Assembly (NCBI GenBank): GCA_947165295.1
Contig: CAMUZU010000007.1
Span: 17,395 to 81,394 of the forward strand
DNA: 64,000 bases
Reading direction: 5' to 3'
Origin: an uncultured Selenomonadales bacterium
GTDB taxonomy: Bacteria; Bacillota; Negativicutes; Selenomonadales; Selenomonadaceae
Part shown: positions 1 to 8,726 of the stretch, one piece after another
Layout: each line of letters starts with the position of its first letter
How positions within the stretch are numbered: position 1 is the first letter of the stretch
The notes under the pieces: model-generated
The model's database searches: none
Told to the model about the DNA's origin: nothing
Seen by the model: the letters and a program-made list of their open reading frames with translations, nothing else
Made by a program: the position numbers and the translations under genes

Positions 1-40
1 GCCAAAGATTGTTTTCCGTGCGTTTGATAAAGTAGCTCAT
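1..40 (-). CDS. 5' end of an unidentified gene (partial)
   Basis: On the minus strand an ATG at 40-38 follows a strong AGGAGG site at 45-50. It opens a frame reading MSYFIKRTENNLW up to the window edge. The start lies about 20 bases after the stop of the upstream DUF2939-like gene, so it is probably the last visible member of the ftsY-surE operon. Thirteen codons are too few to name a family. Confidence 0.55.
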   Translation of the reverse strand, partial: MSYFIKRTENNLW

Positions 41-60
41 GGTTCCTCCTGTGTTGCGCG

Positions 61-1236
61 TCACGGCAATGACGGAATATTTTTCGCGACGGCAGAATTG
101 TGGATGATTTCTTCGATTCGTTGGTCAAGGACGAGTTCTTGTTTGTGCAAGCTTGCCGCTTCGTCGAGCGCGATTGACGAATTCACCGAGATGCCGCGGT
201 CGTAAGCCTGCCACGCCATGATTGTTACGCGGGTTGCCTCTTGCCGAAGTTGAGCAAGAAACTGCGCGCCCTGCGGCACGGGCACGGCGTCCAATTCCGC
301 CTGACGATTTTCAAGCGACGGAATGATTACGTCGTTGATGTAAGCCGAAACGTTGACGCGTTGGCTGTCGGTCATGATTCCCGACGGCGTGCGTTGCAGT
401 GAAATAAATTCGCTTTGCTCGGCCTCGAACGTCCCGTTGTAGCGATAGACAATTTCGGCGGTGTCGTCGATGTAAGTTGCCAAATTCGTGCGCAACAGCG
501 GGCTCACCGCGTCAAGATATTCTTTGTAATTGTCAACCTTGACGACTTTCCAATCGGAGCCGCCCAGATTGAAGCTGAAGCCGGGGAACTTGAACTTGTG
601 CCCGAAGATGTCAACTTCCTGCCCGCCGACGTTGTAGCTTTCATTCGCCAAATCTTTGAGCGTGACTTTCAGCGTGAACGGAGCCTGGGAATAATCTTCG
701 ACGACGGTGAAACTTGCGGTCGCCTCTTCGCCGTGATGGTCGACGTCGTCAAAGCCGATAAGCGACGTGTGACGAATCAAACTGCGGTCAAGCAAAATGT
801 CGTAGTCAATGCCCAGTTGACGGCCTTTGAGAATTTCGCCCGGCAAAGTCCACTGCCCCGTGTCAAGGTAAGTGTTGATGACTTTGACCGCGCCTTGACA
901 CATTTGCCGACGAATCAGCACGTAAAAATTCTCGAACAAACTTCGTTCGCGGTCGGAAAGTTGCGTGTCGTACTTGAACAAGTCGCCCGTCAAGTCGTCG
1001 TAACCGGCAAGCGTTATCGAATTCAAGTCGACGTGTCGGCGGAAAGTTTTCATGTCGCCCGCCTTGTACGCCTCGAACATTTCGCGCACAGCGTATTCGG
1101 GCGTTTTGGTGTACACGGAAAAGTAGCCGAAGATGCCCAAAAGTATCAGCCCGAAAATTCCCAGCGCGATTAATCGTTCGCGTTGACGGCGGCGGCGGCG
1201 TGCCTCAAGTCGTTTTCGCCAAGTGTAATCGTCCAT
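61..1236 (-). CDS. membrane-anchored DUF2939-like protein
   Basis: 391 residues. A strongly basic N-terminus (residues 8-20, mostly Arg) is followed by one hydrophobic helix (about 22-42) and then a long soluble part, so it is probably a single-pass inner-membrane protein with an extracytoplasmic body by the positive-inside rule. The segment just after the helix (TPEYAVREMFEAYKAGDM, then RRHVDL) resembles the start of DUF2939 proteins, whose function is unknown. It starts at ATG 1236-1234 behind GAGG, two bases after the surE stop, so it is co-transcribed and probably translationally coupled with surE. The DUF assignment is from pattern memory only; no catalytic motif is visible. Confidence 0.7.
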   Translation of the reverse strand: MDDYTWRKRLEARRRRRQRERLIALGIFGLILLGIFGYFSVYTKTPEYAVREMFEAYKAGDMKTFRRHVDLNSITLAGYDDLTGDLFKYDTQLSDRERSLFENFYVLIRRQMCQGAVKVINTYLDTGQWTLPGEILKGRQLGIDYDILLDRSLIRHTSLIGFDDVDHHGEEATASFTVVEDYSQAPFTLKVTLKDLANESYNVGGQEVDIFGHKFKFPGFSFNLGGSDWKVVKVDNYKEYLDAVSPLLRTNLATYIDDTAEIVYRYNGTFEAEQSEFISLQRTPSGIMTDSQRVNVSAYINDVIIPSLENRQAELDAVPVPQGAQFLAQLRQEATRVTIMAWQAYDRGISVNSSIALDEAASLHKQELVLDQRIEEIIHNSAVAKNIPSLP

Positions 1237-1238
1237 GT

Positions 1239-1994
1239 TCAGCCTCGGAAGATGTGGCGCAACTCAACCAGCGCGTCGTAGTCGGCTGTGTCGCATGTCA
1301 GCGGCGTGACGGAGACGAAACCGCAGTTGACGGCGTGAATGTCGGTGCCTTCGCCCGCGTCCACGTCGTAAATCGTCCCGCCGATTCGGAAGTAAGCGCG
1401 CCCGTCGGAGTCCGTGCGGCTCGTGAACGCGTTGATGTAATCGCGCTGTCCAAGTCGCGTGCTCATGAATTCGGCTTTGCCCGTGCGGAAATTTTTCGGG
1501 AAGTTCAAGTTGTGCAGAAACGGTTCGTGCTTTACGGTCAAAATCTTTTCCAGATAATCGACGGTCGCGCCCGCCGCCGTGTCGAAGGGTATTTCGGATT
1601 CTCTGTCACGTGACACGGCAAGCGACGGAATTGCGTGCAGGAAACCTTCCAACGCCGCGCCGACGGTGCCCGAATACAAAACGTCCGTGGCAAGGTTCGC
1701 GCCGTCGTTGATGCCCGAAACCAGCGCGTCGAAGTGACGGCCGTCGCTCATGCCTTCGAGATAAATTTTTACGCAGTCGGTCGGCGTCCCGTCGAAAGCC
1801 CACGCCTCGCAGTCAATGTCGTCGACGCGTTTGTATTCGACTTCGCGCAGGACACTTAACGCGTGAGCCATGCCGCTTTGTTGGCGGAGCGGAGCCGCAA
1901 CCGTCACGCAATGCCCGCGGTCTTTGAACGCACGAACGAGAGCCAAAAGTCCCGCGCCTTGAATTCCGTCGTCGTTGGTCAACAAAATGTTCAA
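1239..1994 (-). CDS. surE: 5'/3'-nucleotidase SurE
   Basis: 251 residues, usual for SurE. The N-terminus ILLTNDDGIQGAG carries the paired aspartates that bind the catalytic divalent metal, and SGINDGANLATDVLYSGTVGAA is the conserved phosphate and metal-binding segment. SurE removes phosphate from nucleoside 5'- and 3'-monophosphates in the cytoplasm and is linked to stationary-phase survival. The start is a TTG at 1994-1992 with GAGGTG eight bases upstream; no in-frame ATG fits better. It follows ftsY by 26 bases on the same strand and belongs to that operon. Confidence 0.93.
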   Translation of the reverse strand: MNILLTNDDGIQGAGLLALVRAFKDRGHCVTVAAPLRQQSGMAHALSVLREVEYKRVDDIDCEAWAFDGTPTDCVKIYLEGMSDGRHFDALVSGINDGANLATDVLYSGTVGAALEGFLHAIPSLAVSRDRESEIPFDTAAGATVDYLEKILTVKHEPFLHNLNFPKNFRTGKAEFMSTRLGQRDYINAFTSRTDSDGRAYFRIGGTIYDVDAGEGTDIHAVNCGFVSVTPLTCDTADYDALVELRHIFRG

Positions 1995-2020
1995 ACTGTA
2001 TCACCTCAAAAAAGTTTCCG

Positions 2021-2932
2021 TCATAAGCCGAACAGCGCGTCGGCGAATTCTTTCGCGTTGAACGGTCGCAAGTCGTCGAGCCGTTCGCCGACACCAATCC
2101 ACTTGACGGGGATGTTGAGCTGTTCTTTGATGCCGATAATCATGCCGCCTTTCGCCGTGCCGTCAAGCTTGGTCAAGACAATGCCCGTGATGTTTGCCGT
2201 CTGCGAAAAGAGTTCGGCTTGTCGAAGAGCGTTTTGTCCCGTCGTCGCGTCAAGCACAAGCAAAACTTCATGCGGCGCGCCGTGAATGCCTTTGCCGAGA
2301 ATGCGGTTGATTTTCTTGAGTTCTTCCATCAAGTTGAATTTGTTCTGCAGTCGGCCGGCGGTGTCGACAATCAACACGTCGATGTTTTTGGCGACGGCGG
2401 AGCGTGCGGCGTCCAAAGCGACACTTGACGGGTTGGAGCCTTCGGAGTGTTTGACGAAAGCCGCACCCGTTCGCTGTGCCCAAATTTCGAGTTGGTCAAT
2501 CGCGCCCGCACGGAAGGTATCCGCCGCTGCCATCATGACGGATTTGCCTTGCGCGGAGTAATACGAAGCAAGTTTGCCGATTGTGGTCGTCTTGCCCGCG
2601 CCGTTTACGCCAATCATCAAAATGACGTGCGGCGGGTTGACGTCGACTTGAGTGCCCTGCTCTTCGGTTAAGATGTCGCGAATCTGGTTGGACAGGAAAG
2701 CCTTCACGTCGGCGGGCGAATTTATTTCGGCGCGACGAACGCCCTTGCGAAGCCCGGCGATAAGTTTTTCGGTCGTCGCCATGCCAACATCAGAAGTTAT
2801 CAAAGTTTCTTCCAGCTCGTCGAGAAGTTCGTCGTCAATCTTGGTGGAGCCGTGAAGAATTTCGTCAATCTTGTCAATGAATTTTTCGCGAGTCTTGGTC
2901 AAGCCCGCTTTGAGTCGGTCAAAGAATCCCAT
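2021..2932 (-). CDS. ftsY: signal recognition particle receptor FtsY
   Basis: 303 residues. It is the SRP-GTPase receptor that docks ribosome-nascent-chain-SRP complexes at the membrane. The N domain (MGFFDRLKAGLTKTREKF) is followed by the G domain with P-loop GVNGAGKTTTIGKLA, the DTAGR motif and TKLDGTAKGG. The acidic A domain of the E. coli protein is absent, as in many Firmicutes. The ATG at 2932-2930 sits behind AGGAGG; an upstream start in the same frame would ignore this site. It is the first gene of a minus-strand operon with surE and the DUF2939-like gene. Confidence 0.96.
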   Translation of the reverse strand: MGFFDRLKAGLTKTREKFIDKIDEILHGSTKIDDELLDELEETLITSDVGMATTEKLIAGLRKGVRRAEINSPADVKAFLSNQIRDILTEEQGTQVDVNPPHVILMIGVNGAGKTTTIGKLASYYSAQGKSVMMAAADTFRAGAIDQLEIWAQRTGAAFVKHSEGSNPSSVALDAARSAVAKNIDVLIVDTAGRLQNKFNLMEELKKINRILGKGIHGAPHEVLLVLDATTGQNALRQAELFSQTANITGIVLTKLDGTAKGGMIIGIKEQLNIPVKWIGVGERLDDLRPFNAKEFADALFGL

Positions 2933-2953
2933 GCCGACACCTCCTTTAAAAAT

Positions 2954-2983
2954 ATTGTAGCAGATTGTAAATCGTTCCCGCAA
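2954..2983 (-). promoter_or_regulatory. promoter of the ftsY operon
   Basis: Minus strand: TTGCGG (2983-2978), an 18-base spacer, then TACAAT (2959-2954). It lies 22 bases before the ftsY start codon. It is a reasonable sigma-70/A match by eye. Confidence 0.55.
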
Positions 2984-3027
2984 CCAAAAAAACGCAGCGA
3001 CGGTAAGCGGCCGACACGCAAGTCACC

Positions 3028-3168
3028 GGCCGTCATGGATGACGGCCGCCGTCGCCCGTCGCACGATACAGGATGTATCGTAGCGGGCGCAGCTTTCTTT
3101 GCTACTTTCTTTCGCTGCCGAAAGAAAGTAGATCACAAACGCGTTCAATCGAAGCGACGCCGCCGCAA
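3028..3168 (+). repeat. dispersed intergenic element, copy 1 (A-B-C-D)
   Basis: This fills most of the 319-base gap between ftsY and the LPP20-like gene. Palindrome A, GGCCGTCATGGATGACGGCC, is at 3028-3047. Hairpin B runs from about 3054 to 3089, with outer arms CGCCCG/CGGGCG and inner arms ACGATACA/TGTATCGT around GGA. Hairpin C at 3102-3131 has arms CTACTTTCTTTCG/CGAAAGAAAGTAG. Tail D, with GAAGCGACGCCGCCGCAA, runs to about 3168. Five further copies occur in the window. Confidence 0.85.
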
Positions 3169-3198
3169 AGTCACCCGTCAATCGACAGCCGCCGTGAC

Positions 3199-3229
3199 AA
3201 AAAAAATCCCCGCCGCGTGTGTGACGGGG
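3199..3229 (-). terminator. Rho-independent terminator of the LPP20-like gene
   Basis: Read on the minus strand, CCCCG and CGGGG arms enclose a loop and are followed by A and then eight T. It starts 22 bases after the stop codon of the gene ending at 3252. Confidence 0.75.
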
Positions 3230-3251
3230 TTGTCGAGTCTTCGGGCAAGTT

Positions 3252-4373
3252 TTATTTGTCGAACAAGAAGACGACCTTCAAGTCCGCCAGGAACTTCGTC
3301 GCGTGATTTTCAATCAAGACGCGATTCGAGTCGGGCACCTGCAAGACCGGGTTGCTGTTGAAATTCTCAACGGCGGCGGCTTTTATGACAAGCGGATTGT
3401 CGCCCGCACGTTGAACGCTGTCAATGTCGCTGGTGTAATCGGCCATGCCCATTTCGATAATCTTGTCGATGTCAAGGTTCTTGTGACCGTAAATCTTCGT
3501 GCCGTTGACGTTCTTGACGACGGGGCTCATGACGGGTTGCAAGTCCATGCCGCGGCAGTCGACGACAAGACCGGTGTAATTGCCCTTCGCCAAAGACGCG
3601 TATTCGGAAACCGTCCTGCGAACTCTCTGACCGATTTGCTCTTCGTAAGGCGTCGGCGCGGAGGCACTTGACCACGCTTCACCGACGGTAAACGTTTGCA
3701 GGTCGTCAAAGTTCGTCGACAGGCGCGAAAGAGGCGGCTTCGACGGATCTATTCTTTGCGTCGGAAAGTTCGGCTTCGTCACGTTCGGGACGTTCGGCAC
3801 GTAAGTTTCTTCGACGGTCACGCCGCGAGCAGTGATTTCGATTCGACGCTTGACGGGCGTGTTCGGGTCGTATTGCTGAACGGACGGGTCAATTTCATAA
3901 TCCGGTTCGGGGAACGGCTCAATCGTCTCGTTCGGCTCAAACACGGCACCGGCAAGCGAATCCTTCACGCCGAAAATCGGAACTTGCATGACGACGCGGC
4001 AGGAGCCGTCGCTTGTGAATTGTTCATCGATAATCTTTGCGCCTTTAATCGTCGCCGAAACGCGAGTTTTAATCACGTCGCGGGTCGTCAACATTTTTTC
4101 GACGGTCGTCTCGGAGTCGACGCGCACACCGTTGACAACCTCTGCCATCTTGCGAAGTGCGTCGGCTTTGGCGGCTTGCAAGGCAAGACCTTTCGCCTGC
4201 GTCATGTTGACGGCGTCACGCGGAGCAATGCCTTCGCCCGTGACAGTGATGACTTTTTGCGACCAGTTCACGCCGTCGACGTAACTCGTCGCTTGAGGCG
4301 CGGCAGAAACGTTGACACCGGCAAACAAAATCGCCGCCGCCGCAAACGCTCCAAGAATCTTCGACAGTTTCAT
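3252..4373 (-). CDS. exported LPP20-like protein of unknown function
   Basis: 373 residues. A classical signal peptide (MKLSKILGAFAAAAILFAG, then VNVSA before AP) predicts export; there is no lipobox cysteine. Residues about 35-140 (ITVTGEGIAPRD, then AKGLALQAAKADALRKMAEVV and TRVSATIKGAKIIDE) fit the LPP20 pattern of small periplasmic or outer-membrane-associated proteins. The middle is proline-rich (about 150-230). The C-terminal part (YTGLVVDCRGMDLQPVMSP) looks like a second folded domain. Start ATG 4373-4371 with AGGAG. It lies downstream of fliB on the same strand, with its own terminator. Function unknown. Confidence 0.75.
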   Translation of the reverse strand: MKLSKILGAFAAAAILFAGVNVSAAPQATSYVDGVNWSQKVITVTGEGIAPRDAVNMTQAKGLALQAAKADALRKMAEVVNGVRVDSETTVEKMLTTRDVIKTRVSATIKGAKIIDEQFTSDGSCRVVMQVPIFGVKDSLAGAVFEPNETIEPFPEPDYEIDPSVQQYDPNTPVKRRIEITARGVTVEETYVPNVPNVTKPNFPTQRIDPSKPPLSRLSTNFDDLQTFTVGEAWSSASAPTPYEEQIGQRVRRTVSEYASLAKGNYTGLVVDCRGMDLQPVMSPVVKNVNGTKIYGHKNLDIDKIIEMGMADYTSDIDSVQRAGDNPLVIKAAAVENFNSNPVLQVPDSNRVLIENHATKFLADLKVVFLFDK

Positions 4374-4441
4374 CTCAATCACTCTCCTTTGAAAAAAATT
4401 TATCATTGACACATTAAATCCGGCTTAGCCGCCGAAAGTTT

Positions 4442-5665
4442 TTATCGTGAGTTAAGCAGCGTTTCAATCGCCGTCAAGATGTCGTCGGGCACAAGCTCCA
4501 AAATTTTTTTGATGAAGTCGTTGTTGTGATCTGCCAAACTCAAGAAGCAGTCCGTGAACCGAATTAAGTATTTGTTGTCGGTGAAACCCTGCTGTTCCGC
4601 CGCGAAGACAAGCAACTCGAAGAACTTGTACTGCGCAACGAAGATGCCGTAATTCTTCGCGATGCTTGTCGCGTGCCGCCACGGGTAACAATTCAAAAAC
4701 AGTTCGTTGACGAGATAATTTTCTAAAACCGTCGACCGTTGCGCCAAAAAAGCTTTGCGTGCGTCGGCAAGGCGTTCGTAGTTGCCGATGACTTTGGCGG
4801 CGGGAATTTCGTTGGCGTCGGTGACAATGTCGAACGTTTTGGCAAAAGCGTCGAACAACTTTCGGTCGTCGTCGGAAGTGATGTTGGCGTAAAAACTTTC
4901 GAGCACCTTCAACATTACGCGGAAAAATTTTTTCACGTCGAAGCTCACGCTTGCCAACATGAGCGGCACTTGCTCCGACAGAAAACTTTTCGACTCGTAC
5001 GCGGCGATTAATTGCGTCAGAGCGTCGCGACCAAGCTTGTCGGAAATTATTTCGTCGAACCTGTCGAGGAAGAAGCCCAGCACGATTAAGCGTTGGTCAA
5101 TCGTCAGCGTGCGTTCCTGCAAAATTGAAATCATTGCGATTTGAATTTCGAGCATGTGTTCGGCGAAACCCGCAACGGTGTTGACGGGCGCAATGCCAAT
5201 CTTGCCGCCGTTGGAGTGAATTTTTTCGGGCACTTCGACGAACTCAAATTCCATCGGCTTTTCGTTGAACAAAATCATTTGAGCCGCCACGGGGCACGTT
5301 AAAACCAGCGAGCGTTCAAAAAAGTTTCCGAAGTTCAACGTGCGTCGCGGGTACGATGAACACGTCACCGACAGAAACTTTTCGCCGTAGGTGCGTTGCA
5401 GTCGGCAAAGATTGTTTTCGGTCAGGAACGGGCAAAACTTGCGCTCGTCCATGGTCACGAGATATTCTTTGCGTTCGTCGTTGAAGGTCATGTGCGACAG
5501 AATTTCTTCGGCGGCGGCCTTGGGCTTGATGCGCGAATACTGCTTGTAAGTCTTCTCGTCGATAAAAATATTCCAGCCTTTGCAACAGCGGGCGTCGCAT
5601 TTGGAACCGTCGCATTTGAATTTGTCGACGTAACACGGCTGAAAGTACAGAAACTTTTTCTTCAT
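4442..5665 (-). CDS. fliB: FliB-type lysine N-methylase
   Basis: 407 residues. The N-terminal cysteine cluster (QPCYVDKFKCDGSKCDARCC, then KFCPF, CRLQ and the SVTCSSYPRR segment) is the signature of the FliB family. Members methylate surface lysines of flagellin in Salmonella and relatives. The C-terminal half is alpha-helical with no obvious motif. The start used is ATG 5665-5663 behind GGAGG; a longer frame upstream lacks a ribosome site. No flagellin gene is in the window, so the substrate is inferred from the family. It is transcribed divergently from dprA. Confidence 0.82.
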   Translation of the reverse strand: MKKKFLYFQPCYVDKFKCDGSKCDARCCKGWNIFIDEKTYKQYSRIKPKAAAEEILSHMTFNDERKEYLVTMDERKFCPFLTENNLCRLQRTYGEKFLSVTCSSYPRRTLNFGNFFERSLVLTCPVAAQMILFNEKPMEFEFVEVPEKIHSNGGKIGIAPVNTVAGFAEHMLEIQIAMISILQERTLTIDQRLIVLGFFLDRFDEIISDKLGRDALTQLIAAYESKSFLSEQVPLMLASVSFDVKKFFRVMLKVLESFYANITSDDDRKLFDAFAKTFDIVTDANEIPAAKVIGNYERLADARKAFLAQRSTVLENYLVNELFLNCYPWRHATSIAKNYGIFVAQYKFFELLVFAAEQQGFTDNKYLIRFTDCFLSLADHNNDFIKKILELVPDDILTAIETLLNSR

Positions 5666-5737
5666 GAAGTGCCTCCGCGAGAATTTTTTAGTAAGTTTAG
5701 CACGCGCAAAAAAGTTTGTCACTTGACGGCGAAAAAT

Positions 5738-5765
5738 TTGCACGAAAAATTTTTTGTGGTATTAT
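5738..5765 (+). promoter_or_regulatory. promoter of dprA
   Basis: TTGCAC (5738-5743), a 16-base spacer and TATTAT (5760-5765), lying 22 bases before the dprA start. A second TTGACG at 5723 is too far from this -10 box to pair with it. Confidence 0.55.
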
Positions 5766-5787
5766 ACGGCGCGGGAGGCGGCGGGTC

Positions 5788-6873
5788 ATGGATAAATACT
5801 TTGTCGCATCAATTGCCGCAGCGAAAGAATTGGGCAACAGACGAATTCAACATCTGCTTGAAATCTTCGGCAGCGGGCAGGCAATTTGGACTGCGACAAA
5901 TGCCGAACTCAACCGGGCGGGCTTGCCGAGAAACGCGTTTGAGTCTTTGATTGAATTTCGGCAAACTCATCCCGACGCGCCCGCTCAACTTGCCGATTAT
6001 TGTCAACGAAACGGCTTCGGCTTGTGCAGTTTCGTCGACGAAGATTATCCGCCGATACTCAAAGAAATTTCCGTGCCGCCGGTGATTTTTTATTATCGCG
6101 GAAAACTTCAGCCCGACGTCGAACGAGTCGGCATTGTCGGCACGCGTGACAATACGCCTTACGGTCAAAGCGTCGCCCGCGAACTCGGCAGGGAACTTGC
6201 GTCCGCCGGCTTGACGGTCGTAAGCGGAGCGGCACGCGGCATTGACAGTTTCGCTCACCGCGGCGCACTTGAAACGGGTCGCACGGTCGCCGTTTTGGGT
6301 CAGGGACTTGCGGCTCGTTGTTCGCGTGAAAAGAAAAAGTTGCTCGATCAAATTGCCGAGGGCGGACTTGTCATGAGCGAATTTTCTTTGAAGACCGAAC
6401 CGAACGAAGGCACCTTCATTCCGCGCAACAGAATCATTGCCGGGCTTTGTCGCGGTGTCATCGTCGTCGAAGCGGGCGAAAAAAGCGGCGCGCTCAACAC
6501 CGGCACTTGGGCAGTTGAAAACGGTCGCGAAGTTTTTGTTGTGCCCGGCAGCGTCTATTGGAAAAAAAGTGCAGGTTGCAACAAACTTATTTACGAGGGC
6601 GCAAAATTAATTCGTGACGCACGTGACGTTTTGGAGTTTTACAACCTTGACGCCGTGCCGAAGAAAAATTCCGCGCCGACGGTCGAGCTGAGCGACAAGG
6701 CGGCGAAAATTCTTGAACACATCCCGCAAGGCGACTTCGTCACCGACGACGAGCTTTTGGACATGGTCGACGACGTCGAGCCTTATGAATTGCCGGAGAT
6801 TATGATTGAACTTGATATAAAAGGTTGCATTGTCGAGGACGCGGGACGCTACGCCCGCAAGTTTGGAGGTTGA
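5788..6873 (+). CDS. dprA: DNA processing protein DprA
   Basis: 361 residues. DprA binds incoming single-stranded DNA and loads RecA during natural transformation. Order of domains: an N-terminal helical part, then a Rossmann-like core with VGIVGTRDNTPYG (about 113-126), VSGAARGIDSFAH, and FIPRNRIIAGL, and a C-terminal winged-helix part from about residue 290. The start ATG follows GGGAGGCGG; the reading frame is open further upstream but without a site. It is the first gene of the dprA-topA-trmFO-hslVU run and ends four bases before the topA start. Confidence 0.94.
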   Translation: MDKYFVASIAAAKELGNRRIQHLLEIFGSGQAIWTATNAELNRAGLPRNAFESLIEFRQTHPDAPAQLADYCQRNGFGLCSFVDEDYPPILKEISVPPVIFYYRGKLQPDVERVGIVGTRDNTPYGQSVARELGRELASAGLTVVSGAARGIDSFAHRGALETGRTVAVLGQGLAARCSREKKKLLDQIAEGGLVMSEFSLKTEPNEGTFIPRNRIIAGLCRGVIVVEAGEKSGALNTGTWAVENGREVFVVPGSVYWKKSAGCNKLIYEGAKLIRDARDVLEFYNLDAVPKKNSAPTVELSDKAAKILEHIPQGDFVTDDELLDMVDDVEPYELPEIMIELDIKGCIVEDAGRYARKFGG

Positions 6874-6877
6874 ACGC

Positions 6878-8575
6878 GTGGCAAAGAAAACTTTGTTGAA
6901 GTCGGTGATACTGGTCGAGTCTGCGGCCAAAGCACGAACGTTGCGCAAATTCGTCAGCCGCAGTTTCGCCGTCTTGTCCACTGAAGGCTTTCTGAAAGAC
7001 TTGCCCAAAAGCCGAATCGGTGTCGACGCCGAAAACAATTACGCCCCCGATTACATCACCGTCCGCGGGCAAGGGACGCTTCTTTCGCAACTCAAAAAAG
7101 AGACGCTCAACGCACGCCGAATCTTTTTGGCGACGAATCCCGACGGGCGCGGTGAATTTTTGGCGCGGCAGTGTTGCGAAATTTTCGGCGTCAACCCGAA
7201 GTCTTTCTGTCGCTTGTGGTTGACCGAATTGACGCGAGAGGCCTTCAATCAAGCTTTGGAGAACGCACGCCCGATTGACGCCGGGCTTGCCGACGCGTTC
7301 GAGGCAAAACAAATTATCGACAAGTTCGTCAGCCACCGCATCGGCGAATATTTCGAGCGCAAGATTTATCGCGGCACGAAGGTCGGTCGTTTCCGCGCAA
7401 TGTTGCTCAAGTTAATCGCTCAATCGCCGACGGAAAAACTTTTGTCGACGTATGACAAGTTGACGCCCGAAACTCTGCAGGAGCTTGCTTTCAACGAGCT
7501 GAAGTTTTCGGCGGGACGCACGCGCCTTGTCGCCGGGCAACTGTACGAAGGCATGAAGCTTGACGACGAAACCTGCGCGGGACTTGTGACTTACCCCGAC
7601 GGCGACGAAATTTCTTTGTCGAGCGAACGACGCGAGCCCGAAGCCGTCAAAGAATTTTTGACCGATTACCAGTTCAAGTTGTACGAGTTGATTTACGCGC
7701 ACGCCGACGGCAAAAAGTTCACCGGTTCAAACGACGGCGACGACGCGAAGTTGATGGCGGCTTTGGACTCTCTCGGTGTCGATTGGGCACGGTTTTACGC
7801 GGGCGGCATCTCAAGCTTGATTAAGCGCAAGTACATTGTCGCCGAAAATTCCCGCTACAAAGTCACCGAACTTGGCCGTCGCGTGTTGGACGCGTTGAAC
7901 GGTTTCTTCGACGAAGTTTTTTCGGTCGAAACTTACAATGCAGTCAACACGTTGGTTAAATCCGTCGCGGCAGGTGAAGTCACCAAACTCTCCGTGATTG
8001 AAAGTTACTGCGGCAAGTTCAATGTTGCCTTCGCCGAGGCGATGAATTCTTTGGGCGAAGACTCCGCGCCGATTGATGAGCCTGCCGTCGAATCGGACGT
8101 CGTTTGCGAAAAGTGCGGGCGAAAGATGATGATTCGGCACGGGCGTTACGGCGTCTTTTTGGCGTGCCCGGGTTACCCCGAATGCAAAAACACAAAGCCG
8201 TTCTTCGAGCCGCTGGAACAACCTTGCCCGAAATGCGGCGCGAAACTTTTGCTCAGGTCGTTGCCTCGCGGGCGGAAGTTTTATTGCTGTTCGCGTTCGC
8301 CCGAATGCGACTTCATGACGTGGGACGAGCCGCAGTCGATTAAGTGTCAATTTTGCGGCGCGACAATGTTCGTGCACAGGTTCCGCGGACGTGCGCCGAT
8401 GTTTTATTGCGGCAACGAAAACTGTTCGACGCGCAAAGACCACCCCGTCAACAAAATTTTGTCGGACACGCGGGAACGAGCCCGGCTCCGTCGCGAACAC
8501 AAAGAACAACTCGCCGCCAAAGCCGTCGAAAAAGCGTCGGTCAAACCCGTCAATGAGTCGAGGGAAACGACTTGA
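6878..8575 (+). CDS. topA: degenerate, shortened TopA-like protein
   Basis: 565 residues, short of the roughly 700 or more usual for bacterial topoisomerase I. A Toprim domain is recognisable (VILVESAAKARTL, then GFLKDLPKS), but the metal motif reads NPDGRGE at residues 87-93 where TopA has DLDREGE, so one acidic residue is Asn and another Arg. The segment before TLQELAFNELKFSAGRT is missing about 100 residues. The active-site block reads GLVTYPDGDEIS: the Tyr survives (Y239) but the following MRTDS is gone. The C-terminus keeps three four-cysteine zinc ribbons (about 409-545). GTG start behind GGAGG, overlapping the dprA end. DNA binding is plausible; cleavage/religation is doubtful. Confidence 0.85.
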   Translation: MAKKTLLKSVILVESAAKARTLRKFVSRSFAVLSTEGFLKDLPKSRIGVDAENNYAPDYITVRGQGTLLSQLKKETLNARRIFLATNPDGRGEFLARQCCEIFGVNPKSFCRLWLTELTREAFNQALENARPIDAGLADAFEAKQIIDKFVSHRIGEYFERKIYRGTKVGRFRAMLLKLIAQSPTEKLLSTYDKLTPETLQELAFNELKFSAGRTRLVAGQLYEGMKLDDETCAGLVTYPDGDEISLSSERREPEAVKEFLTDYQFKLYELIYAHADGKKFTGSNDGDDAKLMAALDSLGVDWARFYAGGISSLIKRKYIVAENSRYKVTELGRRVLDALNGFFDEVFSVETYNAVNTLVKSVAAGEVTKLSVIESYCGKFNVAFAEAMNSLGEDSAPIDEPAVESDVVCEKCGRKMMIRHGRYGVFLACPGYPECKNTKPFFEPLEQPCPKCGAKLLLRSLPRGRKFYCCSRSPECDFMTWDEPQSIKCQFCGATMFVHRFRGRAPMFYCGNENCSTRKDHPVNKILSDTRERARLRREHKEQLAAKAVEKASVKPVNESRETT

Positions 8576-8583
8576 AAGTTCAC
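8570..8583 (+). repeat. left 14-bp direct repeat flanking element copy 2
   Basis: ACTTGAAAGTTCAC occurs here, spanning the topA stop, and again at 8727-8740, where it spans the trmFO start. The two perfect copies bracket element copy 2. Here the TGA stop of topA overlaps a TTG in the frame that begins trmFO at the second copy. Confidence 0.8.
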
Positions 8584-8594
8584 GCGTGTGTTGT

Positions 8595-8697
8595 GTTACT
8601 TTCTTTGACCGAGCAAAGAAAGTAACCAAAGAAACTCGCGCCTGCTGTGATACATCCTGTATCACGCGCAGGCGGACGGCCGTCATCCATGACGGCC
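8595..8697 (-). repeat. dispersed intergenic element, copy 2 (inverted)
   Basis: Read on the minus strand the order is A (8697-8678), B (8674-8639) and C (8626-8595). B has outer arms CGCCTGC/GCAGGCG and inner arms GTGATACA/TGTATCAC around GGA, so its stem differs from copy 1 while still pairing. C has arms GTTACTTTCTTTG/CAAAGAAAGTAAC. There is no clear D tail. It separates topA from trmFO and lies between 14-bp direct repeats. Confidence 0.85.
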
Positions 8698-8726
8698 TGT
8701 GATTTCGTCAAGCTTTGGAGGCGACA

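Noticed and set aside
3102..3131. Hairpin C of the elements as an ordinary Rho-independent terminator
   Set aside because: It has a long stem but no T-run after it, occurs in both orientations, and gene-specific terminators exist separately (for example 3199-3229).
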